Part shown: positions 50,485 to 60,555 of the stretch, piece by piece
Layout: each line of letters starts with the position of its first letter
Position numbering within the stretch: position 1 is the first letter of the stretch
NCBI GenBank assembly: GCA_030446505.1
Contig: JAUJND010000002.1
Span: 1-64,000 of the forward strand
Direction: 5' to 3'
DNA: 64,000 nucleotides
Origin: Chroococcidiopsidaceae cyanobacterium YX2bin18
GTDB taxonomy: Bacteria > Cyanobacteriota > Cyanobacteriia > Cyanobacteriales > Chroococcidiopsidaceae
Position numbers and translations under genes: made by a program
Notes under the pieces: generated by a model
What the model was told of the DNA's origin: nothing
Databases searched by the model: none
What the model saw: only the letters and a program-made list of their open reading frames with translations

Positions 50485-51024
50485 ATGCAAAAAACTAAAT
50501 TAATCAATAAAGTTATTGCTGGTACGATACTGTCGTTTACATTAGATCAGGGTGGACAAGTCGTACAGGCAGAAGCACAAAGCCCTACTTACTTACTTAG
50601 AGCTAAATGTGTTGATAGTGGACTTGGCAATGCGCGTCAAAAAACTCTCGATGTTTCTATAGGCAAAGCAGTCTATACAAGTCGTTTTTATTTAGGTTCC
50701 GGTAATCGCTCGGCATCAATAACTTGCAAAATTAGGCAGGTCGATTCTCAACCACTGTTTCAAACGCTTCAGCTAGGTTTTGGAATGCGTGACAATAGTA
50801 CAACAAGTCCTCCTGTAGTCGTAAATGTCTACGTAGATGGTCAGCAGACTGAATCTCGGACTATTGCTCCAACACAGCAAGAGGTTTTGTCAATGGATGT
50901 TAGCAAGGCAACCAATGTCACTCTAGAAGCTGTTTGTTCTAGCCAATCAATATATTGTGACCGAGTTTACTTCTTCAACGCTGCACTTCAACCGATAATT
51001 TTATCTCCAAGTCTGAATAAGTAG
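50485..51024 (+). CDS. Secreted protein with NPCBM-like beta-sandwich
   Basis: 179 residues from ATG 50485, chosen because it begins a signal peptide (MQKTKLINKVIAGTILSFTL, cut near VQAEA). The mature domain has VNVYVDGQQTESRTIAPTQQ, LSMDVSKATNVTLEAVCSS and a closing CDRVYFFNAAL, the pattern of NPCBM/NEW2 carbohydrate-associated beta-sandwiches. Four Cys may form two disulfides. The substrate is unknown. It stands alone, between the nuclease pair and the pix operon. Confidence 0.55.
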   Translation: MQKTKLINKVIAGTILSFTLDQGGQVVQAEAQSPTYLLRAKCVDSGLGNARQKTLDVSIGKAVYTSRFYLGSGNRSASITCKIRQVDSQPLFQTLQLGFGMRDNSTTSPPVVVNVYVDGQQTESRTIAPTQQEVLSMDVSKATNVTLEAVCSSQSIYCDRVYFFNAALQPIILSPSLNK

Positions 51025-51116
51025 CGATGTAGGGCTACTGCTGAAAAGGGTGCGCTGAACAGGCAAGTCTTTTTAGGGCATCGTTGGAGTAAAGCGCCAT
51101 TAGACTATTATTCAAA

Positions 51117-53981
51117 TTAATGCAGCAATTGTTTGAGAGTTTGGACTAATTCTTGCTCATTGTAAGGCTTGGTAAAATAGGCGATCGCACCCAAGTTCAT
51201 TGCTATTCGACGATCTTTATCGCTACTACGGGAAGTAAGCATCACAATTGGTAAACGTTTGAAAGCAGAGTTCGATTTCACACGAGCCAACAAGCCATAA
51301 CCATCAAGGACAGGCATATCAACATCACAAATTACAGCTTTAATTGGCAATCCACTTAAAAGTTTTTCAATTCCCTCTGCACCATCTTGAGCTTGTTCTA
51401 CCCAATATCCCGCTTTTTCTAAAGTCAGCGATAAAAAGCGGCGAACATTAATTGAGTCATCTACTACTAAGATCATGTCTTTGGAGCGTTGATATCCTGT
51501 ATTCGTTAAAGGCTTATGGTCTTGCTCCTGACTGGATGATTTGGTAGCAATCGATTCCAGTAAATCTGGAACATTAACAAGCGGCACAACCCGACCATCT
51601 CCTAAAATCGCACAGCCAGAAAAGCCAAGAGGCATAGCAATACCTCTAACATCTCCTGAGCCATCGCTCCTTCAACTTGACGAATGGCAACTTCTTGTTC
51701 ACCCCAGCAGCGATCTACTTCTATCCCTACCAACTCATTGCCTTGAGCAATTTTTAATACAGTTGGAGCATTCATAATTGGTACGGCTAAAGAATCGACC
51801 TTTTGATGTGGACGAGCCTGGAGCCAATTGCCAAGACGAATTAAAGGCATCATGTATCCTTCCCAACTGAAGACTTCTAGCCCAGCAACCAGGGATACTT
51901 GCGCTGGATTTAATAAAAGCATTTCCGCGATCGTCACTGGGAAATGCTAACAACATTCCGTTGCTTTCTACAATTAATACTCGTGCAACTGAAAGAGTTA
52001 AAGGGACGCTAAGAGTAAAGGTTGTTCCTACTCCTAGCTGTATCAACTTTTATATCGCCGCGAATTTCTCTAATATTGGTGCGAACAACATCTAACCCCA
52101 CACCTCGACCAGATAAATCACTAACCTGACCTGCGGTACTAAAACCTGGCTCAAAAATCAGGCTTAAAAGTTCGGCATCGCTAGTGTTTACAGGCACAAG
52201 ATCTACTTGCTCCGCCTGTTGCCGAATTTTGTCTAAATTAATCCCGCCACCATCATCACTGATTGTAATTAGTGTCTGGTCACCCCGGTGAGCGGCGCTA
52301 ATTTCAATTACACCTTGTTGAGGTTTACCACAAGCTAAGTGAGTTGCAGGATCTTCAATTCCATGATCGAAGGCATTGCGTAGCAGGTGCATTAGAGGGT
52401 CGCTTAAAGCTTCTAAGATGCTGCGCTCAATTAAGGTTCCACCTCCATGAATTTTTAGTTCCAAATTTTTGCCGTGCTGTAAACAAAGTTCTCGCAGAAA
52501 TATGGGAAATCTCCCTACCAAATCAGACAAAGGTCGCATCCGCACCTGAGTTAAGCTTGTTTGCAGTTGTTTAGCAGTCCGATTTAGTTCGGTAACAGTT
52601 TGATCGGTATCTTCAAGACTTAAGTCAATATCATCTGTGACTTCCTGAATCCGAACGATGTCTTCCATCAGATTTTTAGCAGATGGAGGTTGTGATGTAC
52701 TTCTAAGTCAATATTGCTATTAGCCCCTAGTTGGTTATTTTTATCAGCTTCAGCTTTTTGTTGCACTGAGCTACTAGGTATACTTGCTTGGGTGGGTTCG
52801 TCGTGGTTAGTCAGCAAGCGATTGTTGAAACCTCTTAGCGCCCGAACCCGATGACTAAGATTTCTGACTAAATTGCGTAAACGTTCTAGGTATAAATTTA
52901 GACCATTACGCTCAATAGTTTCTCCGAATAAATCATTGAGTTGATCGAGCAGCTTTTAAACTGAAACACGAACTGTATTTTCCTGAGTATCTTTACGATT
53001 AGTGTGGGTGACTAACTCAACTGATGGAACAGAAAGATGAATTGGTTTAAAGTCTGTAGTTTGAATATCACTTTGAGATTCAGCAATTGATAATGGTTGC
53101 TCTGGGTGAGGGATTTCAATACCTGTTTTTAATATTTGCTCAAGCAGATTCTCTATGCTTGCATCTTCTATTTGGTTTGTTAGGTTGGGAGGTACTTCGG
53201 ATTCTCCAAAAAAAACAGCACCTTCATCCAAATTTAGCTGAGACGGAAGTGTATCAAGACCAACTAATAATCCAGCCTGCGATCGCCGCCACTCTTGTAA
53301 AGCAATCCGAGCAATTTCTTCAACTCGCTCAGGGTTTGCTTCCAGGTGTTGAGTAACCGATTCACAGAGGCTCATGAAAGCAGTAATCTGGAGCATTTCC
53401 CCTAAACCACCTAAGTCCTGTGCCATAGTTGAAATTTCTGTAAACAACTGCGGCTTTTCCGGGTCTGCCAAAATAGATTCCAGACGTTGGAGGTATTCTT
53501 CTACTTCAGATTCAAAAATCAAGGACACCATATCCTGTCCTTCTTCTTCTAATAAGTGCGTTGTGTCTCCAGGGATAGGCTCACCAAGACGCTGCTCTAG
53601 CTGTTTAAAGACTGGGTTTACATAAGTGTCTAACCACTGATCATCAACAACTGTTCCCTGGTGATTCAAGGAAATTACTTGGCGCAGCCGAGTAACTCCA
53701 GTTAAAAGTAAGCCTTCGAGTTCATCATCTATTGCGGGTTTCTGGGTTTTTAAGACTTTGAAAAAATCCTCCAGACGGTGAGCTAGATGACTCAAAGCTT
53801 GAAACCCCATCATTGCTGCGCCGCCTTTAATTGAATGAGCTGCTCGTAGTACAGCATCCATCTGTTGGTTATCTACTTGGGCGGTAGCTAATCCCAGCAT
53901 TCCAGATTCAATTGTGTTGAGATACTCAGTCGCTTCCTCTAGAAACTGGAGCCGGATTTCAAGTTCTTTGTCCCGTACCAT
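51117..53981 (-). CDS. pixL: CheA-type hybrid histidine kinase, PixL-like (heavily frameshifted)
   Basis: Last gene of the pix cluster. In order: Hpt domain with the phosphorylated H49 (AAHSIKGGAAMMGF), linker, P3 dimerisation helices (LRNLVRNLSHRVRALRGF), HATPase (HLLRNAFDHGIEDPATH, ISDDGGGINLDKI, GRGVGLDVVRTNI), CheW-like P5 (PLTLSVARVLIVESNGMLLA, LVGIEVDRCWGEQEV), and a REC domain (ILVVDDSINVRRFL, CDVDMPVLDGYG, TKPYNEQEL). In-frame TAA near 52957 (one base from AAA) and at least four indels, near 52675 (A5 run), 52020, 51930 and 51620, break it. All active-site residues remain. Autophosphorylates and passes phosphate to PixG/PixH. Confidence 0.85.
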
Positions 53982-54070
53982 GTCTTTATAAAAATTGCTA
54001 TAAAATCAATTGGTTACTAGTACGACTTACCACAGTACGTCCAATAGATAATACTAGATTTACCATACTT

Positions 54071-54096
54071 GCTCTAAGTACGCTCACACTTAGAGC
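54071..54096. other. Perfect hairpin between pixJ and pixL
   Basis: GCTCTAAGT at 54071-54079 pairs with ACTTAGAGC at 54088-54096 around an 8-base loop, in the 172-base gap between the receptor and kinase genes. No T run follows, so an RNA-processing or stabilising stem is more likely than a terminator. Confidence 0.5.
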
Positions 54097-54153
54097 GAAT
54101 GAGCAGGATTAATACCCGTGAAGCGCTCACACTGGTTTCAATTATGGGAGTAG

Positions 54154-57024
54154 TTAACCCCCAGCATCAACTTTGAACGCACCAACGGACGCTTGCAACT
54201 GCTGCGCTACCGCTACAGTTTGTTGGAGAGAACTAGAAACTTGGCGTGAGGAATCAGAAGTGCGTAAAGATGCCTTGGCAATTTCCTGCATTAAATGAGT
54301 TACTGCTTGAGAAGTTTGAGCTTGAGACACTGTAGCATTCGAAATTGATTGCACCAGGTGGTCAATTTCGTGAGATACATCCAAAATTTGCTCTAAACTC
54401 TTTTTAGTATCTTCAACAAGGTAAGCTCCTGCAATTACCTGGGTAGTTCCTAATTCCATGTCCCTAACTACAACGCTGGTTTCTCGCTGGATATTTTCTA
54501 CTATTTGGGCAATTTCTTGAGTTGCTGCGGCAGATTTAGCTGCCAGTCCCCCAACTTCTTCCGCAACTACTGCAAATCCTCTACCTTCAACACCAGCACG
54601 AGTCGCCTCAATACTAGCGTTAATTGCCAAGACGTTTGTTTGCAGAGCTATTTGATGAATTAATGAAACAACCTTGGAAATTTGCTGAGAAGATTCGCTA
54701 AGATGCTTTACCTTATTAGCTGTTTCTGCAACCGTCTCCCGCAAATTTAAGATACTTTGGACTGTACGATTCATTGCCGCTCCTCCGGCTTGTGCAGTGG
54801 TAGAGGCAGTACGCGCTACTTCTGCTGCTTGTTGGGCGCTATCTGCTACTTCTTGAATTGAAACCGCCATCTGCTCAACAGAATCAAGGGTGTAGGTAAT
54901 CTCCTCTGCTTGATTAAGCGCTGCATCAGCAAGGTGACGTACAGCACCTGCATTCTCGCTAACTGAGACATTAACTTGGACAGCAGTTTTTTTCACTTGA
55001 GTTACAAGTTGTCCCAAATTTTCAATAATAGAATTAAAAAAGTCAGCTACCGTGCCGATTTCGCCTGCTGTCACTTCAGCGCGAACAGTTAAATTGCCTC
55101 TAGCTGCCTCTTCAACATCATTAAGCAATTTCAGTAATTGATCCTGAAGCGCTTCTTTTTGGTGACGCTGCTGTTGAGAAATTGCCTCAGCTTTCCGGCG
55201 AGATTTTTCTACCTGTTCTAAAAGATTTGCTTGGTCTATTGCAAACCCAATTTGGGTTGCTAACTGGGTGAATAAATCGATCTCCGACTGTTGCCAAGCA
55301 CGCGTTTCTGCACAATGATGAGCAATTAGTAAGCCGAGCAATTGGTTATCTTTTAATATCGGCGCAACCAAATTTGCTTTAACTTCAAATCGTTCTAATG
55401 TCTTAATGTGACACTCTGTAAGCTCAGCTTGATAAATATTATCAATCGCTCGGACACGACCTTCCTGATACAACTTTAGATGATGCTGTTTAAAACAAGG
55501 ATCATTTATTGTTTGTCCTAGTGCTTGAGTCCAACCCGGAGCAACAGCTTCTGCTAAAACAGTGCCACTTAAGTCTGAGTTAAAGCTATAGATGACTACT
55601 CGATCCGTTTGCAGGATTTTTCGGATCTCTTTAACTGAGGTTTTGAGGATATCTTCTAAGTTTAGAGAACGCCGAATGCGGAGGGTAACATCTGTAAATA
55701 ATTGTGCTCGCTCGGCAAGATTTTCTTGTTCCCGGATTAGGGTTTGAAGTTGACCTGCCATCTGGTTAATGTTGGAACCCAAGACTGCTAGTTCGTCTTT
55801 CCCGTTTACTGGAATCCGGGTGTCTAGTCGCCCTTGACCAAGTTTTCTTACTGCCGCAGATGCACCTATTAGAGGACGCAGAGCGCGGTTGACTAAGAAA
55901 GCAGCGATCGCACTCACCAGTAATCCTGCCATCCCAGTGCCACTGGCAAAGGTCAACAGCAGTCCTCTACGTGCTGCAAATACCTCTGCTGTAGGTTGGG
56001 TAATCATCGCACTCCAGTTCGACTCTGCTAGCCCTTGGAGTTGGCGAATCGGCACATAAGATACGAGATATTCTTTCTGTTCTTGCTGATCAACATCTAC
56101 TACAGTACCGACTGAATCAGCCGCTTGTAATTGAGCAGCAGCTTTAGGAAAAACTATCTCAGCATTTTTACCTATATATTCTATTCGTGATGTTGGGGCA
56201 ACAACAACTTTCCCAATATCATTAACTGCCAGGTATTCTTCTGAGCCAAAGTCTTTAATACTTTGTGCCAGCTGTTTTGCTTCTGTCTGCAATATATTAT
56301 TAAAATATTTTAAAGGTATGCGCGATCGCACTATACCGAGTGTTTCACCTGTCTTTGTATCTACAACTGGTGCAGCGAAAAAGATAGAATACTCGCCTGT
56401 TAATGATGATTTTCTTGGTGGAGTAATTACAGGACGATTGGTTTTGAGCACTTCTTGAAAATAATCTATCTCGCTGTAGTTAGAAATTACTTCTCCTGCT
56501 GATTGCAAAATTACATTACCAGCAATGTCGGTAACAACAATACTGTCATAACCTGCATTATATTTAATATATTGATCCAGTACGGCTTGTTTTTGTTTAG
56601 TGGAAGTAATTGTCCGTAGTTGGGGATTATTGAGAATACCCAAGCGGGATAAAGTTTGAATGTCTCTATAACCCTCAGATATAAAGCGGTTAAGATCATT
56701 AGCTAAAGAAATAACACGCGCTTGTTGTTGTCGAGTTACGTTTTCAGTAATATTTTTATTAGTTAAGTAATAGGCAGTTGTCCCGATCGCTATAATTGGT
56801 AGGGTACTGAGGGCGATCGCACTTATAGTTGCTTTTGTTCTTAAACTCAGCCGCTGCCACAAGGGAACGTAGAATTTATCAGAAATATTGCGAGTAGAAA
56901 AATCATTTCGCTGTAGTGTAGTAGCCTTAACAGGTATTAGCGGTAAAACAGACTTCGAGATATTTTGACTATTATTTGCAGTATTATCTTCGATTTTATT
57001 TACTTTTTCAAATTTTGTAGCCAT
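54154..57024 (-). CDS. pixJ: Phototaxis receptor PixJ-like: methyl-accepting protein with DXCF cyanobacteriochrome GAF
   Basis: 956 residues, intact. Order: cytoplasmic N-terminus, TM1 (~66-86), double-Cache sensor domain (~90-345), TM2 (~354-380), HAMP (~380-432), GAF (~445-600), coiled coil with a HAMP-like segment, and MCP signalling domain (~680-950). The GAF has D-P-C-F (C510, codon 55495-55497) and C538-H539 exactly 28 residues later, the spacing of the two chromophore cysteines in blue/green DXCF cyanobacteriochromes such as TePixJ. The bilin pocket and light sensing are inferred. It would signal via PixI (CheW) to the kinase. Compared with known PixJ, only one GAF is visible and a Cache domain is added. 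Confidence 0.85.
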   Translation of the reverse strand: MATKFEKVNKIEDNTANNSQNISKSVLPLIPVKATTLQRNDFSTRNISDKFYVPLWQRLSLRTKATISAIALSTLPIIAIGTTAYYLTNKNITENVTRQQQARVISLANDLNRFISEGYRDIQTLSRLGILNNPQLRTITSTKQKQAVLDQYIKYNAGYDSIVVTDIAGNVILQSAGEVISNYSEIDYFQEVLKTNRPVITPPRKSSLTGEYSIFFAAPVVDTKTGETLGIVRSRIPLKYFNNILQTEAKQLAQSIKDFGSEEYLAVNDIGKVVVAPTSRIEYIGKNAEIVFPKAAAQLQAADSVGTVVDVDQQEQKEYLVSYVPIRQLQGLAESNWSAMITQPTAEVFAARRGLLLTFASGTGMAGLLVSAIAAFLVNRALRPLIGASAAVRKLGQGRLDTRIPVNGKDELAVLGSNINQMAGQLQTLIREQENLAERAQLFTDVTLRIRRSLNLEDILKTSVKEIRKILQTDRVVIYSFNSDLSGTVLAEAVAPGWTQALGQTINDPCFKQHHLKLYQEGRVRAIDNIYQAELTECHIKTLERFEVKANLVAPILKDNQLLGLLIAHHCAETRAWQQSEIDLFTQLATQIGFAIDQANLLEQVEKSRRKAEAISQQQRHQKEALQDQLLKLLNDVEEAARGNLTVRAEVTAGEIGTVADFFNSIIENLGQLVTQVKKTAVQVNVSVSENAGAVRHLADAALNQAEEITYTLDSVEQMAVSIQEVADSAQQAAEVARTASTTAQAGGAAMNRTVQSILNLRETVAETANKVKHLSESSQQISKVVSLIHQIALQTNVLAINASIEATRAGVEGRGFAVVAEEVGGLAAKSAAATQEIAQIVENIQRETSVVVRDMELGTTQVIAGAYLVEDTKKSLEQILDVSHEIDHLVQSISNATVSQAQTSQAVTHLMQEIAKASLRTSDSSRQVSSSLQQTVAVAQQLQASVGAFKVDAGG

Positions 57025-57055
57025 ATAAATGTCTCCAATTAGAATTAGCGCAAAA

Positions 57056-57541
57056 TTAATAGTTGTGCAAAATAGGCGAGTTTACAATTGCTTCAGCATT
57101 CATTACCAGCAGTGTTTCTTGCTCTTGTAAAATGTATCCATTTATATAAGGAGTTATATTTAATGCGTCAAGTTCCACTGGAGATTGGATACAATTAGGC
57201 ATAAACCGAGTTACACCTTTGGCTTCCTGCACAACTAACGCTAAAGGAACTGGACCAACTCGGATAACTACCATGTGGTACTGTTGAACGTTGGTATCAA
57301 CAGGCTGTAAATTTAACAGTTGTGCTAAGTCAATCACCCACAAAACTCGATTGCGCCGATTTAATAATCCCATTACGCATTCCGGCATATTAGGCATTGG
57401 AGTAATGCGTCTAACCGGAACAATTATCACCTCTTGGACATACTCCATTGACAAAACAGCATATGTATGTAAGTTAATTTGAAATCTTACGTAAATATCA
57501 CTTACTTGATTTAACTGGGGTGCGAGTATTTGAGTATCCAT
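57056..57541 (-). CDS. pixI: CheW-like adaptor, PixI-like
   Basis: 161 residues, intact single CheW domain: YVRFQINLHTYAVLSMEYVQ, EVIIVPVRRITPMPNMPECV, MGLLNRRNRVLWVIDLAQLL and MVVIRVGPVPLALVVQEAKG match the two SH3-like subdomains. It couples the MCP receptor to the CheA-type kinase. Lies four bases after pixH and 31 bases before pixJ, so one transcription unit. Confidence 0.9.
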   Translation of the reverse strand: MDTQILAPQLNQVSDIYVRFQINLHTYAVLSMEYVQEVIIVPVRRITPMPNMPECVMGLLNRRNRVLWVIDLAQLLNLQPVDTNVQQYHMVVIRVGPVPLALVVQEAKGVTRFMPNCIQSPVELDALNITPYINGYILQEQETLLVMNAEAIVNSPILHNY

Positions 57542-57544
57542 AAG

Positions 57545-57907
57545 TTAAGTCACAACAGATTTAACAGCATCAACTAATTGTTGTCTAGTAAAAGGTTTTG
57601 TTACATAAATAGCAGCTCCTTGTTTTATCCCCCACAATCGATCAATTTCCTGATTCTTAGAACTACAAATAATAACTGGCGTTTGTTTAGTAGCTGGATT
57701 CTTTTTGAGTTTGCGACACAACTCAAAACCGCTCATTCCTGGCATAATTACATCAGTAACTACAGCATCCGGCTTTTGCTTCATAACTTGATTTAAAGCC
57801 TGATGAGCATCTGTAGCTACAATTACTTTATAACCACCACCGCGCAGGTAATTACTTATTAGCTCCAACTCAGAAAGAGTATCTTCTACTACTAAAACTG
57901 TAGTCAC
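57545..57907 (-). CDS. pixH: CheY-like response regulator, PixH-like
   Basis: 120 residues, a single receiver domain. The acidic pair appears as VVEDT, the phosphorylation site as VVTDVIMPGMSGFELCRKLK, with the conserved threonine replaced by serine in PVIICSSKN and the lysine in YVTKPFTRQQ. No output domain. In the pix pathway PixH-type proteins act as phosphate sink or regulator of the type IV pilus motor. Second gene of the operon, 67 bases after pixG. Confidence 0.9.
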   Translation of the reverse strand: MTTVLVVEDTLSELELISNYLRGGGYKVIVATDAHQALNQVMKQKPDAVVTDVIMPGMSGFELCRKLKKNPATKQTPVIICSSKNQEIDRLWGIKQGAAIYVTKPFTRQQLVDAVKSVVT

Positions 57908-57974
57908 CTTTAGCTTCCTTTAAACATTTGCTTAATTGACACAAAAATAAACTTTACCCTAATTTGTACCAGAC

Positions 57975-59381
57975 TTAAGATAAATGTCTAAACACCATCT
58001 TTAACAAATCTGATTGCGTAAAAGGTTTTGTTAAATACCCAGATGATCCGACAAATTTTGCTTTTACTCTGTCTATAATTCCTGTATTTCCTGTAACCAT
58101 AATAATAGGTGTTTTCTTGAAAAATGAATGATTTCGTAATAAACGGCATAGCTCGTAACCATCTATTCCTGGCATATTAACATCAAGTAAAATTAAGTCA
58201 GGCTTCAACCGGACAATTTGCATTAATGCTTTAACTGAATCGTTAATTGTAAATACTGAAAAACTTTCATCATCTAAGAAATAACTAATCTCCTTTAATA
58301 TTGTCGGACTATCATCTACACAAACAATTTTATAGGTATTTTTAGTACCTGGAGAAGTTGGAATTTTTCCGCGTAAAGGCGTACCTGCTTTCTCAGAAGC
58401 GTTAATTTTAATTGGTACTGAAATTCCGGGGGGAATTAAACCTCCTTTTAATTGCTCCCTTTGGGGAGTGGGAGAAATGCTTTCCGGGTTACGATTAGAA
58501 TTTTTTGGTAACTGAGTAGTATTCGATATTCTATTTACATTATTATCTGTTTGCTTTGGCTTAGTAATTAGTACTGCACCTGCTGAGTCTGGAGAAGCAG
58601 GCTCTGGTAATTTATTATATGTTTGTGGCAATTTATCAAACGGTAGCTGCGGCTCATCTAATAAAATAGTTCCAGAAACTATGTATGGATGCAAACTTTG
58701 AGCAAGTTGAAGTTCATCTTGATTTAGTAAAATAGCAAGATGGCGGAAGCTGAAACCTTTGAGTATTGCACTTAATCTTTGTTGAACTTCTGGTAAAAGT
58801 TGCTGCTCGCTTTTACTTCGATTGATAAAGTAAGGACGTTGATACGGTGACCAAATTTGAGGACCTAAAGCCTGCCAAGCTTGCAATTGCTTTTGACAAT
58901 GTTTTAATATAGGTTGTAGCTCAAGACTACAAAAATCTGGCAGTGCCTGAAGTTTTTCATTAAATTCGTAAGTCCCTTCTTTAATTAACAAAAATGACTC
59001 AATGACTTCTTTTACCAATTCCTCTATAAGTGCTGCTATCTGAAAATTGTTTAGATACTGCTGATCGAATAACCAACAAATAGCTTGATAGTCAGGATTT
59101 TGAACTGAATGATTTTTGGAATCCGCTTCAAATAAAAGGCGTAGTTGCTCAAGCTCACTCTTCAAGGCAGGTATTTTATAACCAAGACGACGTAAATGAC
59201 AATCAAGTCGATCAAATGGATCAGCTGAATGTGATGCATAAGTTATTTTTCCCTGCTCTAGATATATTGACCAGGAAACAGAGTTACTGGATACTTTCAG
59301 GTGAGTAGTGTCGTAAGAGCTAGATAAGTGCGCCAATAAATTTAATGGACGTAGTTTTTGGAAGGTTCCACAAATAGCCAT
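57975..59381 (-). CDS. pixG: PatA-type response regulator, PixG-like
   Basis: 468 residues, intact. The N-terminal PatA domain (MAICGTFQKLRPLNLLAHLS, WSIYLEQGKITYASHS, LDCHLRRLGY) is followed by a helical middle, a Pro/Ser-rich linker (~270-345) and a C-terminal receiver: VCVDDSPTILKEISYFL, LILLDVNMPGIDGYELC, PIIMVTGN and YLTKPFTQSD. In known systems it contacts the pilus-extension ATPase. First gene of pixG-H-I-J-L; its promoter must lie in the empty 1.1 kb upstream. Confidence 0.88.
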   Translation of the reverse strand: MAICGTFQKLRPLNLLAHLSSSYDTTHLKVSSNSVSWSIYLEQGKITYASHSADPFDRLDCHLRRLGYKIPALKSELEQLRLLFEADSKNHSVQNPDYQAICWLFDQQYLNNFQIAALIEELVKEVIESFLLIKEGTYEFNEKLQALPDFCSLELQPILKHCQKQLQAWQALGPQIWSPYQRPYFINRSKSEQQLLPEVQQRLSAILKGFSFRHLAILLNQDELQLAQSLHPYIVSGTILLDEPQLPFDKLPQTYNKLPEPASPDSAGAVLITKPKQTDNNVNRISNTTQLPKNSNRNPESISPTPQREQLKGGLIPPGISVPIKINASEKAGTPLRGKIPTSPGTKNTYKIVCVDDSPTILKEISYFLDDESFSVFTINDSVKALMQIVRLKPDLILLDVNMPGIDGYELCRLLRNHSFFKKTPIIMVTGNTGIIDRVKAKFVGSSGYLTKPFTQSDLLKMVFRHLS

Positions 59382-60555
59382 TTAGTAATTAAACCTTAAT
59401 AAAACATACGATGAGCATTGAGCCTGTCAGAAAAAGTAGTTAATACTTAATGATAGTGGAGAAAACATATCTGCTAAATTATAAAACTTAACTTTATATT
59501 CTTAAGCAGCATTATTTATGTTAGAGAAGTTATTTTTTATAATAGTGTTCTCCTTAATAGCTTAAAAAAGATGATTACTTGTAGTTATATGTATTAAATA
59601 TAGCCTAAATCCTAAATTTTTAAATAACTATTTTATTTCTTTGTGAATTTTAGAAGGATAATATCTATTTGAGGTAATAGTTTTACGTTACTTGCTCATT
59701 GTTGATTTATCTAATACTGGCTTTTATTACCTCAGAAATTGCAGTAATCTCGCTTGATCTTATCGTACAAAATATACTCTATAATTTAACAGCTTCTAAA
59801 TAATCCTGTAGTTTAATAGATAAAATTGCTTGAATTACATAGCATATTTAGTACTTTGGAAATATTAACTTGCTCTATCGAATATCTAAAAAAGTATAGT
59901 TTACGTTTAGAGTATTTAGTAAATTATGCTACTATATTACTAGGGTAGCTATCTTAAAATCAGCTAAAAACTAATAAATCTTAAAAAATATCATTGTAAG
60001 GTGTGCTTAGTAATTCTTTAAATGAAGGTTTACACTTTTTTGAAAATGAATTGATTAATAACTCACTCCTTCCACGAACAGTTGCAGTCACTGTGATAGA
60101 TTTATTTACAATATAAAATATATTTTGAACCTTTATGACTGCTGAGCAGTTACACCTAACGACGTTGATAGAGTAATTTTATACTTATACAGAGGGCAAT
60201 TTATAAGGCGTTAGACATACTCCAAAATATTAAAACTCAGGGTTGTGCAAATAAAATTGGGGATTACTGTGTGGAGAAAGTTAGGTTTCCACCAATATGT
60301 TGGGGAGCATTTTAGTTACTTGTTTAAAGTATAAGTATAGTTACCAAGCTTACACTTACACGTGGATTAGTTTACCTAAATTTCAGCTTAAGGGTCAAAG
60401 GAACTTAATCAACTGTAACTCGACTTGGAAAGCAGGACTGAATCTCTACCACGGTTCACCTCTAGCAAGACTATACTAAGAGTAGCGACAATTATCGCCT
60501 CGCTTTCCTGCTGGTGTTAACCTGTGCGCGAGGTATTATTCAACAAGAAATACCG
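59382..60555. other. Long AT-rich region upstream of the pix operon
   Basis: About 1.1 kb, about two-thirds AT or more, between the divergent pixG and PP2C genes. A 60-residue frame at 60297-60479 has no protein-like pattern. I see no RNA motif or repeat. It presumably holds the two divergent promoters. Confidence 0.45.

Noticed and set aside
60297-60479. 60-residue open frame in the gap upstream of the PP2C gene
   Set aside because: No protein-like pattern, no ribosome site, and it lies in AT-rich promoter space.
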